A stretch of DNA of 64,000 bases from Candidatus Kirkpatrickella diaphorinae (GCF_025736875.1 NZ_CP107052.1:1476001-1540000), one strand, 5' to 3'; counted from the stretch's first letter, positions 47,722 through 57,413 are shown. Translations and numbers: made by a program. Notes: generated by a model not told the origin, from the letters alone.

Positions 47722-49077
47722 TTAAAAGACGTGCTGACCGGAGAGAGCTTCGTCTTTCCCTTTCCTCCCGCGCGCTGCGTGATTTTTCAGTGGCAGCACC
47801 ATGCTGAGGGCAATAGCAAAGATACTGATCATGGCAATGGCATAAAGACCGGCCTTTGGCGTTTCATAAAATCGATCGGCGAGTGAACGGATATTCGGTG
47901 CGAAAAATCCGCCCAGATTACCGATGGAGTTGATCAGCGCCACCACAGCCGCCGCGCGCTTGCCGGTGAAAATCGAAAGCGGCAAAATCCAGAACAAGGC
48001 GGACAGCACCATAATGCAGGAGGCCGCCAGGCTGAGCCCGACAATGCCCGTGACGACGCCATGGATCGCTGACAACACCAACCCGCCGGAAAATCCGATC
48101 AGGCACAGCACGATGCCCGGGCGCAGGCCCAGTCGCCTCTGCACAGGCTGCGGCATCAGCCAGACGGCAAAGGCAGCGGCGAGCCACGGAATGGCTGAAA
48201 CAAGCCCGACATAGACGCCCTGCCCCTCATGCAGGATACGCGAGACCTGCTCCGGCAGGTAGAAAACGACGCCATAACTGCCGATCTGCATCAGCCCGTA
48301 AAAGACGACGAGGCAGATGGTCAACGGGCTGGTGAAAGCTTTCCACAACCCTTCATGGCGCGGCCCTTCAATTTCCCGGGCCTCCTCCGTCAGGATTTTA
48401 TCCAGCGCGGCGCGTTCCCCTTCCGTCAGCCATGACACGACTTTCGGTCCATTCGGCAGGATGATGAAGGTGGCGATGCCCATCAGCACGGCCAGCAGCC
48501 CCTCGACAACAAACATCCATTGCCACCCGGCAAAACCCCAAAGGCCGGAAAGATGGAAGAGCAGGCCGGAAAGAGGGTTACCCGCCACCATGGCCATGGG
48601 GTAACCGATATAAAACAGGCCCAAAACCTTCGCGCGGGACCGCTGCGGAAACCAGAATGTCAGGTACAGCATGACGCCGGGGAAAAACCCGGCCTCCGCG
48701 ATGCCCAGTAAAAGACGCATGACGCAGAAGGAGGTCGGGCCGACAACAAAGGCCATTCCGGCGGAAATCAGCCCCCACGTCACCATGATGCGCGTCATCC
48801 AACGCTGCGCGCCAACCCGATAAAGGATCAGGTTGCTCGGGATCTCGAACAAAGCATAACCGACAAAAAATATCCCCGCGCCCAAAGCAAAGACAGCGTC
48901 GGAAATACCAAGATCGACATTGAGCGCCTGTTTCGCGATGCCGACATTTGTCCGATCAAGAAACGCGACCATATACATCAGTAGCAGGAAAGGCACGATG
49001 CGCCGCCGCGCCTTGACCACCGCGCGGGATGCTGCGGGCGGCAACCCGTCTTCAGGGCGATTTTCCGGCGCGCTCAC
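47722..49077 (-). CDS. MFS permease, anion:cation symporter type
   Basis: 451 residues with about twelve membrane helices. It starts VVKARRRIVPFLLLMYMVAF and LDRTNVGIAKQALN, the hallmark of the ACS family for organic and sugar acids (phthalate or hexuronate permeases). RSRAKVLGLFYIGYPMAMVA contains the helix 4-5 region. It starts at GTG 49077, overlapping the denD stop by GTGA. Substrate is unknown; a sugar acid is the best guess from the cluster. Confidence 0.87.
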   Translation of the reverse strand: MSAPENRPEDGLPPAASRAVVKARRRIVPFLLLMYMVAFLDRTNVGIAKQALNVDLGISDAVFALGAGIFFVGYALFEIPSNLILYRVGAQRWMTRIMVTWGLISAGMAFVVGPTSFCVMRLLLGIAEAGFFPGVMLYLTFWFPQRSRAKVLGLFYIGYPMAMVAGNPLSGLLFHLSGLWGFAGWQWMFVVEGLLAVLMGIATFIILPNGPKVVSWLTEGERAALDKILTEEAREIEGPRHEGLWKAFTSPLTICLVVFYGLMQIGSYGVVFYLPEQVSRILHEGQGVYVGLVSAIPWLAAAFAVWLMPQPVQRRLGLRPGIVLCLIGFSGGLVLSAIHGVVTGIVGLSLAASCIMVLSALFWILPLSIFTGKRAAAVVALINSIGNLGGFFAPNIRSLADRFYETPKAGLYAIAMISIFAIALSMVLPLKNHAARGRKGKDEALSGQHVF

Positions 49078-50063
49078 AGCCGGATCTCTCCGCCAAGTTC
49101 ATCCTCAATATGGGCGCGGATAATCTCGTCATAGGATTTTTCCGACGTGAAACCGAGTGCGATGGCCCGCTTCGGGTCGAAGCCCCTTGCCCAGCCCAGG
49201 ACAATCTTTTCAATGTCCGCATCCGGCACACGCCGGATCAGTTTTACCGCTTTCTCACCTGCGACGCGCTTCAAAGCCGCAATCTGCTCCCCGACCGTAA
49301 TGGAGAGGGCTGGCATGCTCAGATTGGGGTCGCCCGCCAGTAATGACGTATCCAGCGTCGCCGCGTGGCGCAGAAACCCGACGGCAGCGCGTGGACTCGT
49401 CATCCAATGTCGCGTTTCATCACTGACAGGCAGGATCGCCTCCTGCCCGACAAGCGGCTCCCGGATAATGCTGGAGAAGAAACCGGATGCGGCGGCATTG
49501 GGCCGGCCCGGTCGCACGGAAATCGTGGGCAGGCGGATGCCGACCCCGTCGAAGAAACCCTTGCGGCTGTAATCCTGCAAAAGCAGCTCACCAATGGCTT
49601 TCTGCACGCCGTAACTTGTCTGCGGTGTCAGGTGAAAATCATCTGGTATGATATCCGGAAAATCACCGCCGAAAACCGCATTGGATGAGGCATAAACCAC
49701 GCGCGGCACCCAGTTATGCCGCGTCCTGTTGAGGCGGATCGCTTCAAATAAAGCCTGCGTGCCTGCGAGATTGACATGGTAACCTTTTTCAAAATCGCGC
49801 TCCGCCTCACCTGAAACCACAGCGGCGAGATGGAAAATCACATCCGGGCGCGGCGCGACAAGGTCATGGATCACTTTCACATCCGCGATGTCACCTGTGA
49901 CAATGCGGGATTGCCCGGCAAAAGAGGGCAATGTGCGGGGCGGCACGACATCTGCCAGCGTCAGCTGCGTGATGGGATGGGTCGCGATTTGCGGCTGGCG
50001 GGCAAAGCTCTCAATAAGTTTGCGCCCGATCATCCCCGCAGCACCGGTGACAAGAATATGCAT
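49074..50063 (-). CDS. denD: DenD-like sugar-acid dehydrogenase, NAD-dependent epimerase fold
   Basis: 329 residues. The short-chain extended Rossmann motif GAAGMIGRKLIESFARQP is at about residues 7-24, the YxxxK pair is in SYGVQKAIGELLL, and VYASSNAVFGGD holds the catalytic Ser. DenD enzymes oxidise D-erythronate to 2-dehydro-erythronate, and this sequence has the typical RLPTISVRPGRPNAAASGFF segment. Erythronate specificity is inferred; other four-carbon acids are possible, since denA/B/C partners are not in view. Confidence 0.82.
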   Translation of the reverse strand: MHILVTGAAGMIGRKLIESFARQPQIATHPITQLTLADVVPPRTLPSFAGQSRIVTGDIADVKVIHDLVAPRPDVIFHLAAVVSGEAERDFEKGYHVNLAGTQALFEAIRLNRTRHNWVPRVVYASSNAVFGGDFPDIIPDDFHLTPQTSYGVQKAIGELLLQDYSRKGFFDGVGIRLPTISVRPGRPNAAASGFFSSIIREPLVGQEAILPVSDETRHWMTSPRAAVGFLRHAATLDTSLLAGDPNLSMPALSITVGEQIAALKRVAGEKAVKLIRRVPDADIEKIVLGWARGFDPKRAIALGFTSEKSYDEIIRAHIEDELGGEIRL

Positions 50064-50074
50064 CGCTCATTCCC

Positions 50075-50088
50075 AACATTTATATGTT
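50075..50088. promoter_or_regulatory. Inverted repeat ahead of denD
   Basis: AACAT-TTAT-ATGTT is a short perfect inverted repeat 12 bases upstream of the denD start, in an AT-rich stretch. It may be part of a LysR binding site. Confidence 0.3.
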
Positions 50089-50165
50089 ATATTCTGTTTA
50101 TGAAATTGAGTTTATTGAGCGTTAAATGTGACGACTACCTCAAATTTTCGAATGAAGTGATCTGA

Positions 50166-51095
50166 TTATGCGATCACTGCTTCGGATAAATGGGCGCGGA
50201 CCAATGTCGCCGCGGGGCTTAAAGTCCGGTTCTTTATCGTGATGACGTGATAATTCCCTAATAAATCCGGTAAACTGATATCAAGTGATGTGATTCCTGG
50301 CCAGTTGGAAAAGCTTTGTGCAACGGATTTCGGCACGATCGCGCACATTTCCGAGCTTTCGACAATTTTGAGTGTTGCGTAAGTTGACGCCGTCTCAATT
50401 TTACAGCGCGGGATTGAGACGCCACTGGCGATAAACATCGTGTCAATGGCGCGTCGCATCGGGCTTGGCGCCGTCTGCAGCACCCATTGCAGCCCGGCAA
50501 GGTCGTGCAATGTCAGAGCCCGCTTGCGGGCCATCGGGTGGCCGCGCCGCGCAATAACCGCAAGCGGCTCAGACCTTGGACCGGCACAATCGAGCGTGGG
50601 GTCGATCACCGCCTCAATCTGCCGCCCGATCACAATATCGAGGTCACCTGCATGGAGCTGTTGCAGAAGGCGATCACTCGTATCCGTCACGAGATGCGTC
50701 GTGATGCGCGGATGAGACGCTGTCAGCGCCCGCATGGACGGCGCCACCACATCGCCAATACTGGCAACAATGGCGCCCAGATGGACCGACCCCATAACAC
50801 CCGTTGCATATTGGGAGAATTCCTCCTGCAATTTGCGGGCCTCATGCAACATGCTTCGCGCCGTCTGGGCGGCGATCTGTCCGAGCGCGTTCAGTTGCAG
50901 GCCCCGCGCATGGCGAGTGCAGAGAGGCGCGCCCGCGAGGGCCTCCAGCTCCGATAAAAGGACGGAGCACGAAGGCTGCGTCATGGCCATATATTCACTC
51001 GCGCGCCGCAGGCTGCGTGTCTCGGACAAGGCCACCAGCAGGCGCAGATGCCGCAATTTCAGTCGGGAAAGAAAAGCCGAGCGCGCTTCGTCCAT
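50166..51095 (-). CDS. LysR family transcriptional regulator
   Basis: 309 residues. The N-terminal winged helix has LKLRHLRLLVALSETRSLRR and ASEYMAMTQPSCSVLLSELE, and the substrate-binding domain follows. Its position immediately upstream of denD, same strand, makes it the likely regulator of denD, the permease and lactonase genes. LysR genes are more often divergent from their targets, so this arrangement is less usual. Confidence 0.9.
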   Translation of the reverse strand: MDEARSAFLSRLKLRHLRLLVALSETRSLRRASEYMAMTQPSCSVLLSELEALAGAPLCTRHARGLQLNALGQIAAQTARSMLHEARKLQEEFSQYATGVMGSVHLGAIVASIGDVVAPSMRALTASHPRITTHLVTDTSDRLLQQLHAGDLDIVIGRQIEAVIDPTLDCAGPRSEPLAVIARRGHPMARKRALTLHDLAGLQWVLQTAPSPMRRAIDTMFIASGVSIPRCKIETASTYATLKIVESSEMCAIVPKSVAQSFSNWPGITSLDISLPDLLGNYHVITIKNRTLSPAATLVRAHLSEAVIA

Positions 51096-51195
51096 TCTGC
51101 ACCGCGTTTTTATTCAGAACGGCCCCGTTTAAGGCGGCCTTCATTCATTACGGCTTTTTTAAACCAATCTGCATCCCGTGCCTATCTCCGGCAGT

Positions 51196-51510
51196 TCATC
51201 GACGCTTCGACCATTCGTAAAGAAGCGAGACGAGAAGGGCGCCCAGCGCGACAGCTTTCGGGCCAAGCGTGTTGGCCGCCCAGATCATTTTACGCATGGC
51301 GCGGTCCCGCGAGTCGCGCGCATCTTCCTGTCTTTGCAGCATTTCCGAGATTTCCACCAGTCGACCATTCTGCTCCTGCCCCTGCACGAAAAGTTGTTGC
51401 ACCAGCACGTCAAGACGCGTCAGATTTTTTTCGATGGATCGCACCTCCTGTCGCAGCACTTCAAATTCCGGTCGCTGGATGTAACTCGTCGGGGTTTCTT
51501 TTTCCGTCAT
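51196..51510 (-). CDS. Phage-like coiled-coil protein with C-terminal membrane anchor
   Basis: 104 residues. The first 70 are charged and heptad-like (EFEVLRQEVRSIEKNLTRLD, VLVQQLFVQGQEQNGRLVEI), and the last part has one membrane helix (AVALGALLVSLLYEW) ending in SKRR. This layout is similar to small phage holin-associated or XhlA-like proteins. It closes the tail locus on its downstream side, before the LysR gene of the metabolic cluster. Confidence 0.6.
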   Translation of the reverse strand: MTEKETPTSYIQRPEFEVLRQEVRSIEKNLTRLDVLVQQLFVQGQEQNGRLVEISEMLQRQEDARDSRDRAMRKMIWAANTLGPKAVALGALLVSLLYEWSKRR

Positions 51511-51574
51511 TTTTTATATATCTCGGATCTACTGGGCCATCGGATGCCACCGATCCTCCCAAATCATTTTCAGC

Positions 51575-51700
51575 CTAAAATTTCTTGACATGACGCGGCG
51601 GGTTTATCCCTGCGCCTGCGCCGCAACTTGCAATTTTTTTCGTCGAGCCCTCCGGTACAATGCGGCTTCGCGCCAGATAACGACGCGTGCCTGAAATCAT
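51575..51700 (-). CDS. Tiny coupled phage ORF
   Basis: 41 residues, basic (TRRYLARSRIVPEGSTKKIA). The start ATG 51700 overlaps the stop of the fibre chaperone gene as ATGA, the same coupling as the other tail genes, which is the main support. Function unknown. Confidence 0.45.
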   Translation of the reverse strand: MISGTRRYLARSRIVPEGSTKKIASCGAGAGINPPRHVKKF

Positions 51701-52101
51701 CCAACTGGCACGTTGGGCAACGCCGTGACCGCGTCCCGGCCCGCACTGATTTCTGTCAGAATTCTGAGATAATCGGCCCAATCTGGCGGCACGGATTTTC
51801 CCATCAGGACAAATTGGTTGAGGACGGTCTCACGCGCCTGGAAAAGGCGCCTCTGCGCCATGATGACGCGCGCCTCCCTTTCGGACAGACCCATCCCGTC
51901 ATCCTCCCATATGGGCATGAGGTCCGCACCACAGCCCCGCCGCAGGCCGGGCTTTGGCGGCGCGCCACTGAAAGCACGAAAAACATGGTCCGGGACAGGG
52001 CGTGCATCATCCGGCCAGCTCCCGTTCCGCTCATAAACCGGCCTCAGTTCTGAGGGGTAAAACCCCTTCATGGTGGGCGACCAGTAAATATCGTTCGTCA
52101 T
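51697..52101 (-). CDS. Tail fibre assembly chaperone-like protein
   Basis: 134 residues from ATG 52101. IYWSPTMKGFYPSELRPVYE and later SEREARVIMAQRRLFQARET match the layout of Tfa-like or tail assembly chaperones that sit downstream of fibre genes. The order (fibre, then this) fits. Two bases separate it from the fibre stop. Confidence 0.7.
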   Translation of the reverse strand: MTNDIYWSPTMKGFYPSELRPVYERNGSWPDDARPVPDHVFRAFSGAPPKPGLRRGCGADLMPIWEDDGMGLSEREARVIMAQRRLFQARETVLNQFVLMGKSVPPDWADYLRILTEISAGRDAVTALPNVPVG

Positions 52102-52103
52102 CG

Positions 52104-53345
52104 TCAAAATCCGATCGCAAGATATGAGCCGGAAGCCTCATGCGGCACATTCTGCCCGGCCGCAGAGAAAAGGCGGGTGACTGCGATGAAGCCGGTGGAT
52201 GTCCAACCTTCAAACACGCCATGGACGGTGGGCGTGGCGTTGAACCATGTGCCCTGCGCCGCGGACTCACATAAAATCACGGCCGCACAGGTGGCGGGAA
52301 AATTTGTGGGGAATTCGACGTTGGCCATGCCCCTCATATTATCTGTCTTGTAGAAGCCCCATTGCAGCATCACGCCGCCCGGCAGCATGCTATATCCGGG
52401 GTTCTCGCGGCGGACTCTCAGGCCCGCACCCTCCAAAATCATCTGCAGGACATAAGGGACGGAAGGAAGGCGGAAATCTGTTCCCTTTTTACCGTCCGCG
52501 GTGACAAGCGGGCCTTTCCCGTCAGCATTTTCAAACCCTGAAAGGGCCGTAATTCCCTGTGCCGCATCAGCATCCGGATGTGAGCGAACGCAATCGGCGG
52601 TTGCCGCGGCGGCGGCGGTTTCAGCGAGATTCTGCGCCAGCGCCAGGGAGGGAAGTGTCAGTTGCCTGCCATCCTGATCAATCACCACGACAAAACTGCC
52701 GCGCGCGTCTGAAACACTGTTGGCACGGATGAGTCGGACCAATCTTTCCTGCTCGCTGGAAAGCGTGCTTCGAACGACATCCGTCAGGCGTGCCTCCAGA
52801 TAGGCCAGGCTTGGCATGTCGGTCGCGCTGCCGGACAGGGTGACGGCCCTCAAAATCTCCGCAACATCACCTGTCGCCGGCTGCATCACCATGAAGCGGA
52901 TTTTGACGTCTGCCGCCGCTGAAGACGGGGTGGTAATGACATCTTCCAGCAAACCGCGCCATTGTGCGCCAGGCGTGCCCGGCACGGATTGATTCTCGTC
53001 CGACAGCGACAGGTAAAAGAGACTTTCCGGCCCGTAAGTGACGAGCGCATTTTTTGGATAGCCACCGATCGATGCGGCAAAATCGGACGAGAAAGGCAGG
53101 ATAACGCCCGCCTCCCCCCTCTGGCAGGAAGACGACAACATGCGCAGAATGCCATTAAGGTCCGCGCCATGGGGCGGCAGGCCACCAGCCGCGATGGGCG
53201 TCATAGTCTCCAGCGGGAAGCCCTGCCGGACGCCCACGCGCCCGGCGGATGGCTTGTCCTGCGGAAGCGGATACGTGACCGTCCCGGCTTCCGCCTCGGA
53301 CGCAAAGACGCGCATGAAGAGCGCCTGGAAATCTGCCAGCTTCAT
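52104..53345 (-). CDS. Tail fibre protein with gp53-like C-terminal domain
   Basis: 413 residues. The N-terminus MKLADFQALFMRVFASEAEA is a baseplate-attachment part. A helical shaft-like middle contains Ala-rich stretches. The last 75 residues (PGYSMLPGGVMLQWGFYKTD, then VEFPTNFPATCAAVIL, and the end SGSYLAIGF) match the gp53-like receptor-binding tip of many contractile phages. This domain usually decides host range. Confidence 0.8.
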   Translation of the reverse strand: MKLADFQALFMRVFASEAEAGTVTYPLPQDKPSAGRVGVRQGFPLETMTPIAAGGLPPHGADLNGILRMLSSSCQRGEAGVILPFSSDFAASIGGYPKNALVTYGPESLFYLSLSDENQSVPGTPGAQWRGLLEDVITTPSSAAADVKIRFMVMQPATGDVAEILRAVTLSGSATDMPSLAYLEARLTDVVRSTLSSEQERLVRLIRANSVSDARGSFVVVIDQDGRQLTLPSLALAQNLAETAAAAATADCVRSHPDADAAQGITALSGFENADGKGPLVTADGKKGTDFRLPSVPYVLQMILEGAGLRVRRENPGYSMLPGGVMLQWGFYKTDNMRGMANVEFPTNFPATCAAVILCESAAQGTWFNATPTVHGVFEGWTSTGFIAVTRLFSAAGQNVPHEASGSYLAIGF

Positions 53346-53399
53346 CGGACGGTTCCTCCTTGCAAAAGGTGAAAAGCCTCACGCGTGCAGGACGGCGCT

Positions 53400-53978
53400 T
53401 TACGGGGCGACATACCGGTAGGTCAGGCGCAGCCCGCTGGGGCGCGGCAGGGCTTTAGAGGTCACGATAATCGTGCTTTGGGCGGGGGTGAGATCCCAGC
53501 TATAGCAGATCGTCATGGTTGTGGCGGATGTCTCTTCGACCCAGATATCCCCGTACGCGCCGAAGAGAGTCATGAGAATAGCGTTGATATCGGCGATGCT
53601 GCCGCTGCAGAGATTAGCCGCCGCCTTCGCCATGATCAGTTGGCGATAGGCATCATCTGTCAGGGCGAAGCCCGATGTCACCGCGGTGCCGCGATAGAAA
53701 ACGCCATCATTCATCGGCCGCGCCGTGCCGGAGCGATCATCAGCCTCCTCAAAACCCAGATACTCTGTTTTTGCGACGGGGATGACGCGTGCGATCCCGA
53801 CAATTCTGCCCCACACATCCAGCCCCCAGCCGGACGCCGTCTCCAGCGAAAAGACGCGCTGATACCATTGATCGATGATATTTTGCGGGTCGATGCTCTG
53901 ATTAAACCCATCAAGAATCATACGCAGGCGCGGGGATGCCGCATATTGCGCCAGGATGGTCTCAGACACATCACGCAT
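53400..53978 (-). CDS. Baseplate protein, DUF2612-like
   Basis: 192 residues. The layout (LRMILDGFNQSIDPQNIIDQ, WYQRVFSLETASGWGLDVWG, RIVGIARVIP) is the one seen for DUF2612 proteins, which lie between baseplate J and the fibre as gpI does in P2. The start overlaps baseplate J by 8 bases. It probably links fibre to baseplate. Confidence 0.78.
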   Translation of the reverse strand: MRDVSETILAQYAASPRLRMILDGFNQSIDPQNIIDQWYQRVFSLETASGWGLDVWGRIVGIARVIPVAKTEYLGFEEADDRSGTARPMNDGVFYRGTAVTSGFALTDDAYRQLIMAKAAANLCSGSIADINAILMTLFGAYGDIWVEETSATTMTICYSWDLTPAQSTIIVTSKALPRPSGLRLTYRYVAP

Positions 53979-55239
53979 CGTGACTGTCCTTGAGGGACAG
54001 GGTAATGAATTCCTCCTGAATATAAGGAAGCTGATAGACTTCCATCGTCAGGAAAGTTCTTTCCGTCGGGATGACGGTCTTCCCGTCGCTTGAACCCAGC
54101 CTGACACCAAGAATCTGCACCCAGTCCCCCAGAGCCGCCAGGGACGCATTGAACTGGCTGGCCAGTATCTCACTCCCCATCCGCAATTTCGCGCGGCCAT
54201 CCGCACTTTGCGCGGCCTGGAGGACGGCGTGACGGATCTGGTCCAGCGCATCGGCGGGGATGCGGTCATTTTGCAGCAAGGTGACATCAATATGAATGGC
54301 CACATCGTCAGGACGGCTGAAGTGAAATTCATATTGCGGATGTCGCGTCTTATAGGCTGCATTGCCATCCGTGACCGTCACGGTTTCAAGCCCATATGTC
54401 GCGCAACAGGGAGGTTTTTTCTTCAGGATCACCTGACCGATCGCCGATGACTCCCCACCCGCCACGCAGATGAAAAGGTTATGAGGTGGCAATGTCAGCG
54501 CGCCGAAACGCATCGGCTCATCTGTCGGGTTATCCGTTACCCATGCATCCACCACGCCATCAAGATCGCGCAGCGCGCCGAGCAGCGCCGCATTCGTCCC
54601 CGTCGCATTGCCCGACAGGATCTGCTGACGTCGTCGCTCAAAAGCCTGTCGGCTTTCCGTCTCACGTCCCAATGTCCCTGCATGAGGGTTGGTGACATTC
54701 TGCAGCCCTGCAACCCCGCTATAGGCGCGTAAAGCCCCTGGCGGGCATGTGATGGCGCCTGCCTGATCACATTGCAGCCAGATGGTGGCGGTGCCATTGG
54801 CGGGGAGGGTCAGATCATCCTCCGTCAGCCATGCATGACGCCCATCCGTCGCCAGCCGCGCCCCTGATTTGAAGCTCTGCCCCGGCGTGCCGGATAGGAT
54901 GGCTTCCACGAGGGATGGCATCGCGGGTAATCGCGACATGAAATATAAGGCCCCGATCGCATCCTGCATGCGCCCCGCAGCCAGGGCCGGGTCAATCCCG
55001 TTAAGAAGCGCGACAAGCTGGTCGTGACAATCCGCAATGATGGCGGACATGGTCATCGCAATCTGCCCCTGCGGCGTATCGAGGGCCATATTGGCAGCCC
55101 CACCCAAAGCCGCGTTGATATCAGCCTGCACCCCTGCCAGCACATCCGGCTCTGACGGGACGACAAACCCCCGATCGGTCAGTTGCAGTTTCGGTACGGA
55201 TGTCGTGGCTTCAGAACGCGACACGTGTCGTCTCCCCAT
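53971..55239 (-). CDS. Baseplate J-like protein
   Basis: 422 residues (417 if the GTG at 55224 is used; GGGGAG at about 55232-55238 fits that start). Typical J features: DVLAGVQADINAALGGAANM, then TPQGQIAMTMSAIIADCHDQ, then ALRDLDGVVDAWVTDNPTD. A central wedge component of the baseplate. The N-terminus overlaps the W-like gene by up to 29 bases. Confidence 0.87.
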   Translation of the reverse strand: MGRRHVSRSEATTSVPKLQLTDRGFVVPSEPDVLAGVQADINAALGGAANMALDTPQGQIAMTMSAIIADCHDQLVALLNGIDPALAAGRMQDAIGALYFMSRLPAMPSLVEAILSGTPGQSFKSGARLATDGRHAWLTEDDLTLPANGTATIWLQCDQAGAITCPPGALRAYSGVAGLQNVTNPHAGTLGRETESRQAFERRRQQILSGNATGTNAALLGALRDLDGVVDAWVTDNPTDEPMRFGALTLPPHNLFICVAGGESSAIGQVILKKKPPCCATYGLETVTVTDGNAAYKTRHPQYEFHFSRPDDVAIHIDVTLLQNDRIPADALDQIRHAVLQAAQSADGRAKLRMGSEILASQFNASLAALGDWVQILGVRLGSSDGKTVIPTERTFLTMEVYQLPYIQEEFITLSLKDSHDA

Positions 55240-55564
55240 TGCGCAATGTCAGTTCGATCATGCCATGCAACCGTCGGTCCGACCGATTCAGCGCGGCAAT
55301 ACATCGCGCACTCTTCACGTCGGGAACCGTTGCGGCGACCTCCTCGGCAAGCGCGATGAAGCTGGCCTCATGGTGGGACCGGCCAAGTAACTTGCTGAAA
55401 TAAGGGAGGCCACGCCCCGTATCGTACCAACATTCACCCTGAAAAGTGCGCAGGGCGCAGGCGACATCCTGTGCGACATCATAGGGTGAGGTGCAGAGAG
55501 CGAGGTCGCCATTACGGTCCACGCATAGATCCCAGTCCGCACCATCAAGTAGAAGCGACGTCAT
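55211..55564 (-). CDS. Baseplate wedge protein, gpW/gp25-like
   Basis: 117 residues. DWDLCVDRNGDLALCTSPYD, VAQDVACALRTFQGECWYD and TGRGLPYFSKLLG give the gp25/W-like pattern. Order J, W, spike fits contractile-tail baseplates. Confidence 0.8.
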   Translation of the reverse strand: MTSLLLDGADWDLCVDRNGDLALCTSPYDVAQDVACALRTFQGECWYDTGRGLPYFSKLLGRSHHEASFIALAEEVAATVPDVKSARCIAALNRSDRRLHGMIELTLRNGETTRVAF

Positions 55565-55677
55565 CCGACTCTCCTTTCCCGCTGAACCGGCATGATCAGG
55601 CTATGAAAATGGATTGCGTGACGCGCACCATCGGGGCTTTCAGTCCGATCTGACGCCGTCCCGCTGATGGGGGCGTG

Positions 55678-56409
55678 TCATGAAATCGCGACGACGATCC
55701 CGTTTTCGACGGCAATCATATGGCCATTCATGGTCTCAAACTGCCCACTCGCCCCTGTCGCCACACGCAATTTTCCGCCCACTTCCGCGTCGCCCTTGAG
55801 GGATGTGGGGCCCTGGACTTGCAGCGCGTCACTGAAACTGGCGCTTTTCCTGACCGTCATGGTTTCCGTGACGTCGAGCCGGCTATGCAGGGTCATGCCC
55901 TCCGCCACCATGGTGATCTCGTCATTCTCAAGTTTGATATAGGTTTCCGGACGCGTATTGAGCAGCCCGCCTATGTAGATGGCATCTGCCATATCGTGCA
56001 TGCGGAATGTCCGCGGATGGGACGCGGCGCGGGTTTCCTTCACGCCCGAAATATCGCGGCCGCAAATGATGACAGCACCAATATCCCCGACCTGCGGGTC
56101 AAGGATGATGGCCGTTTTACCACCCTGCACCCTGATATAAGGGACATTGTAGATAACATCATGCGGGACGGCATGTCCGTCCCCCGTCTGTTGCATTACA
56201 AGCGGCAGCACATCCACTGAACCAACCGGATCGGTCCCCTCAGCGTTGACGGCAACCACCTTCACCAGCGTATCGGCCCCCATCATCACCAGCATCCGGC
56301 GGATGGGTGAATTGATCGCATTGAAAGACTGCGCACTGTCGAAAGGCCGCATGGAACCATGGTAAAGCCCCGCCTCCAGAGGCGGGAGCGCATCGAGATT
56401 GTCATCCAT
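55678..56409 (-). CDS. Baseplate spike, gp138-like/gpV-type
   Basis: 243 residues from ATG 56409, with AGGAGG at the right distance; a GTG at 56415 is less likely. The N-terminal OB-like domain has RRMLVMMGADTLVKVVAVNA and GSVDVLPLVMQQTGDGH. The C-terminal part is repetitive (SFSDALQVQGPTSLKGDAEV), as expected of a trimeric beta-helix that punctures the outer membrane. Confidence 0.8.
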   Translation of the reverse strand: MDDNLDALPPLEAGLYHGSMRPFDSAQSFNAINSPIRRMLVMMGADTLVKVVAVNAEGTDPVGSVDVLPLVMQQTGDGHAVPHDVIYNVPYIRVQGGKTAIILDPQVGDIGAVIICGRDISGVKETRAASHPRTFRMHDMADAIYIGGLLNTRPETYIKLENDEITMVAEGMTLHSRLDVTETMTVRKSASFSDALQVQGPTSLKGDAEVGGKLRVATGASGQFETMNGHMIAVENGIVVAIS

Positions 56410-56447
56410 AACCACCCTCCTGATGAAATGATAATATGCGCCCCGCC

Positions 56448-57413
56448 TCAGATATGGAGGATGCTGGCATTCAACTCGGTGAACCAGGCGCCACCCGGCA
56501 TTTCAGCGTCCAGCGCATGCAGGATGCGATTGATCCGCCAGAACCCGTTATACGGTGCCCAGGCGCGCCCCACATGTCCCTCCCCCGTGCGAACCGGCGT
56601 GATTTTCGCCCCAATCGCGGGGAGGAACGGGCTTTGGACGCGGATTTTCCCGAAAAACTGCAGTTGATGACTGAAAATCATGCGCACGCTGATCCCGGTT
56701 GAGGAATAAGATGGCGTGCCGATCATCCCCGTCTCAGCGGAAATCAATGTCGCGCTCTCATCCGATAATGCCGCATCTTCCGGCCATACATCCAATGCGC
56801 TTCTGCCAATGTGATAGACGGATCTGATCGCGTAGCTTAGCAAGGCGATCTGCTGGGCGGCCGTTCCGGGCAGATTGGGGTTGGCGACCTGCGCGGTCAC
56901 GCCATGGTCACGCAGCATCAAGCCCGATTTGGCGGCGATGAGCCGATAAATATCCGCCGCCGCGACATGGCCTTTAAAAGATGTCGCGGCAATCGGCCGG
57001 GCCGCCGCAATGCAGCTTGAAGACGCTTCGACGACAAAGCCGATCTCCGGCATGGTTGAAAAATCAGCCGCAGCGCTGACAATCCCGCCTGAGAAAACCT
57101 CGACCCGCCCCATCACTTTATCTTCAACCGCGACGGATACGTAATTATCCGAGATGGTTGCCGGTGCACGATGGATGACGCTCAGCCGGTTGATGATATT
57201 CAGTGAGAGTCCGTCAATGCGAAGAGACGCCGTCGAGCTTGCTTCCATCCCGGTTTCGAGAATTCGGCATCGCACGCGGTAATCCTCCAGGACAACCGCA
57301 TCCGCCTCCCGCGCCGCGCCGAGACCACCTTGTGTGATGTTGAAAGTCACGACCAGTTTGCGTTTCTCAAACGCGATCGCGCCTGCTTCCTTTGAGGTGA
57401 GGTCAGCGCACAT
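56448..57413 (-). CDS. Baseplate hub protein
   Basis: 321 residues. The N-terminal AFEKRKLVVTFNITQGGL, the middle SFKGHVAAADIYRLIAAKSG and the C-terminal TGEGHVGRAWAPYNGFWRIN segments fit tail hub (gp27/gpD-like) proteins, and the position between the plug and spike supports this. The start overlaps the plug gene by 11 bases. Confidence 0.7.
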   Translation of the reverse strand: MCADLTSKEAGAIAFEKRKLVVTFNITQGGLGAAREADAVVLEDYRVRCRILETGMEASSTASLRIDGLSLNIINRLSVIHRAPATISDNYVSVAVEDKVMGRVEVFSGGIVSAAADFSTMPEIGFVVEASSSCIAAARPIAATSFKGHVAAADIYRLIAAKSGLMLRDHGVTAQVANPNLPGTAAQQIALLSYAIRSVYHIGRSALDVWPEDAALSDESATLISAETGMIGTPSYSSTGISVRMIFSHQLQFFGKIRVQSPFLPAIGAKITPVRTGEGHVGRAWAPYNGFWRINRILHALDAEMPGGAWFTELNASILHI

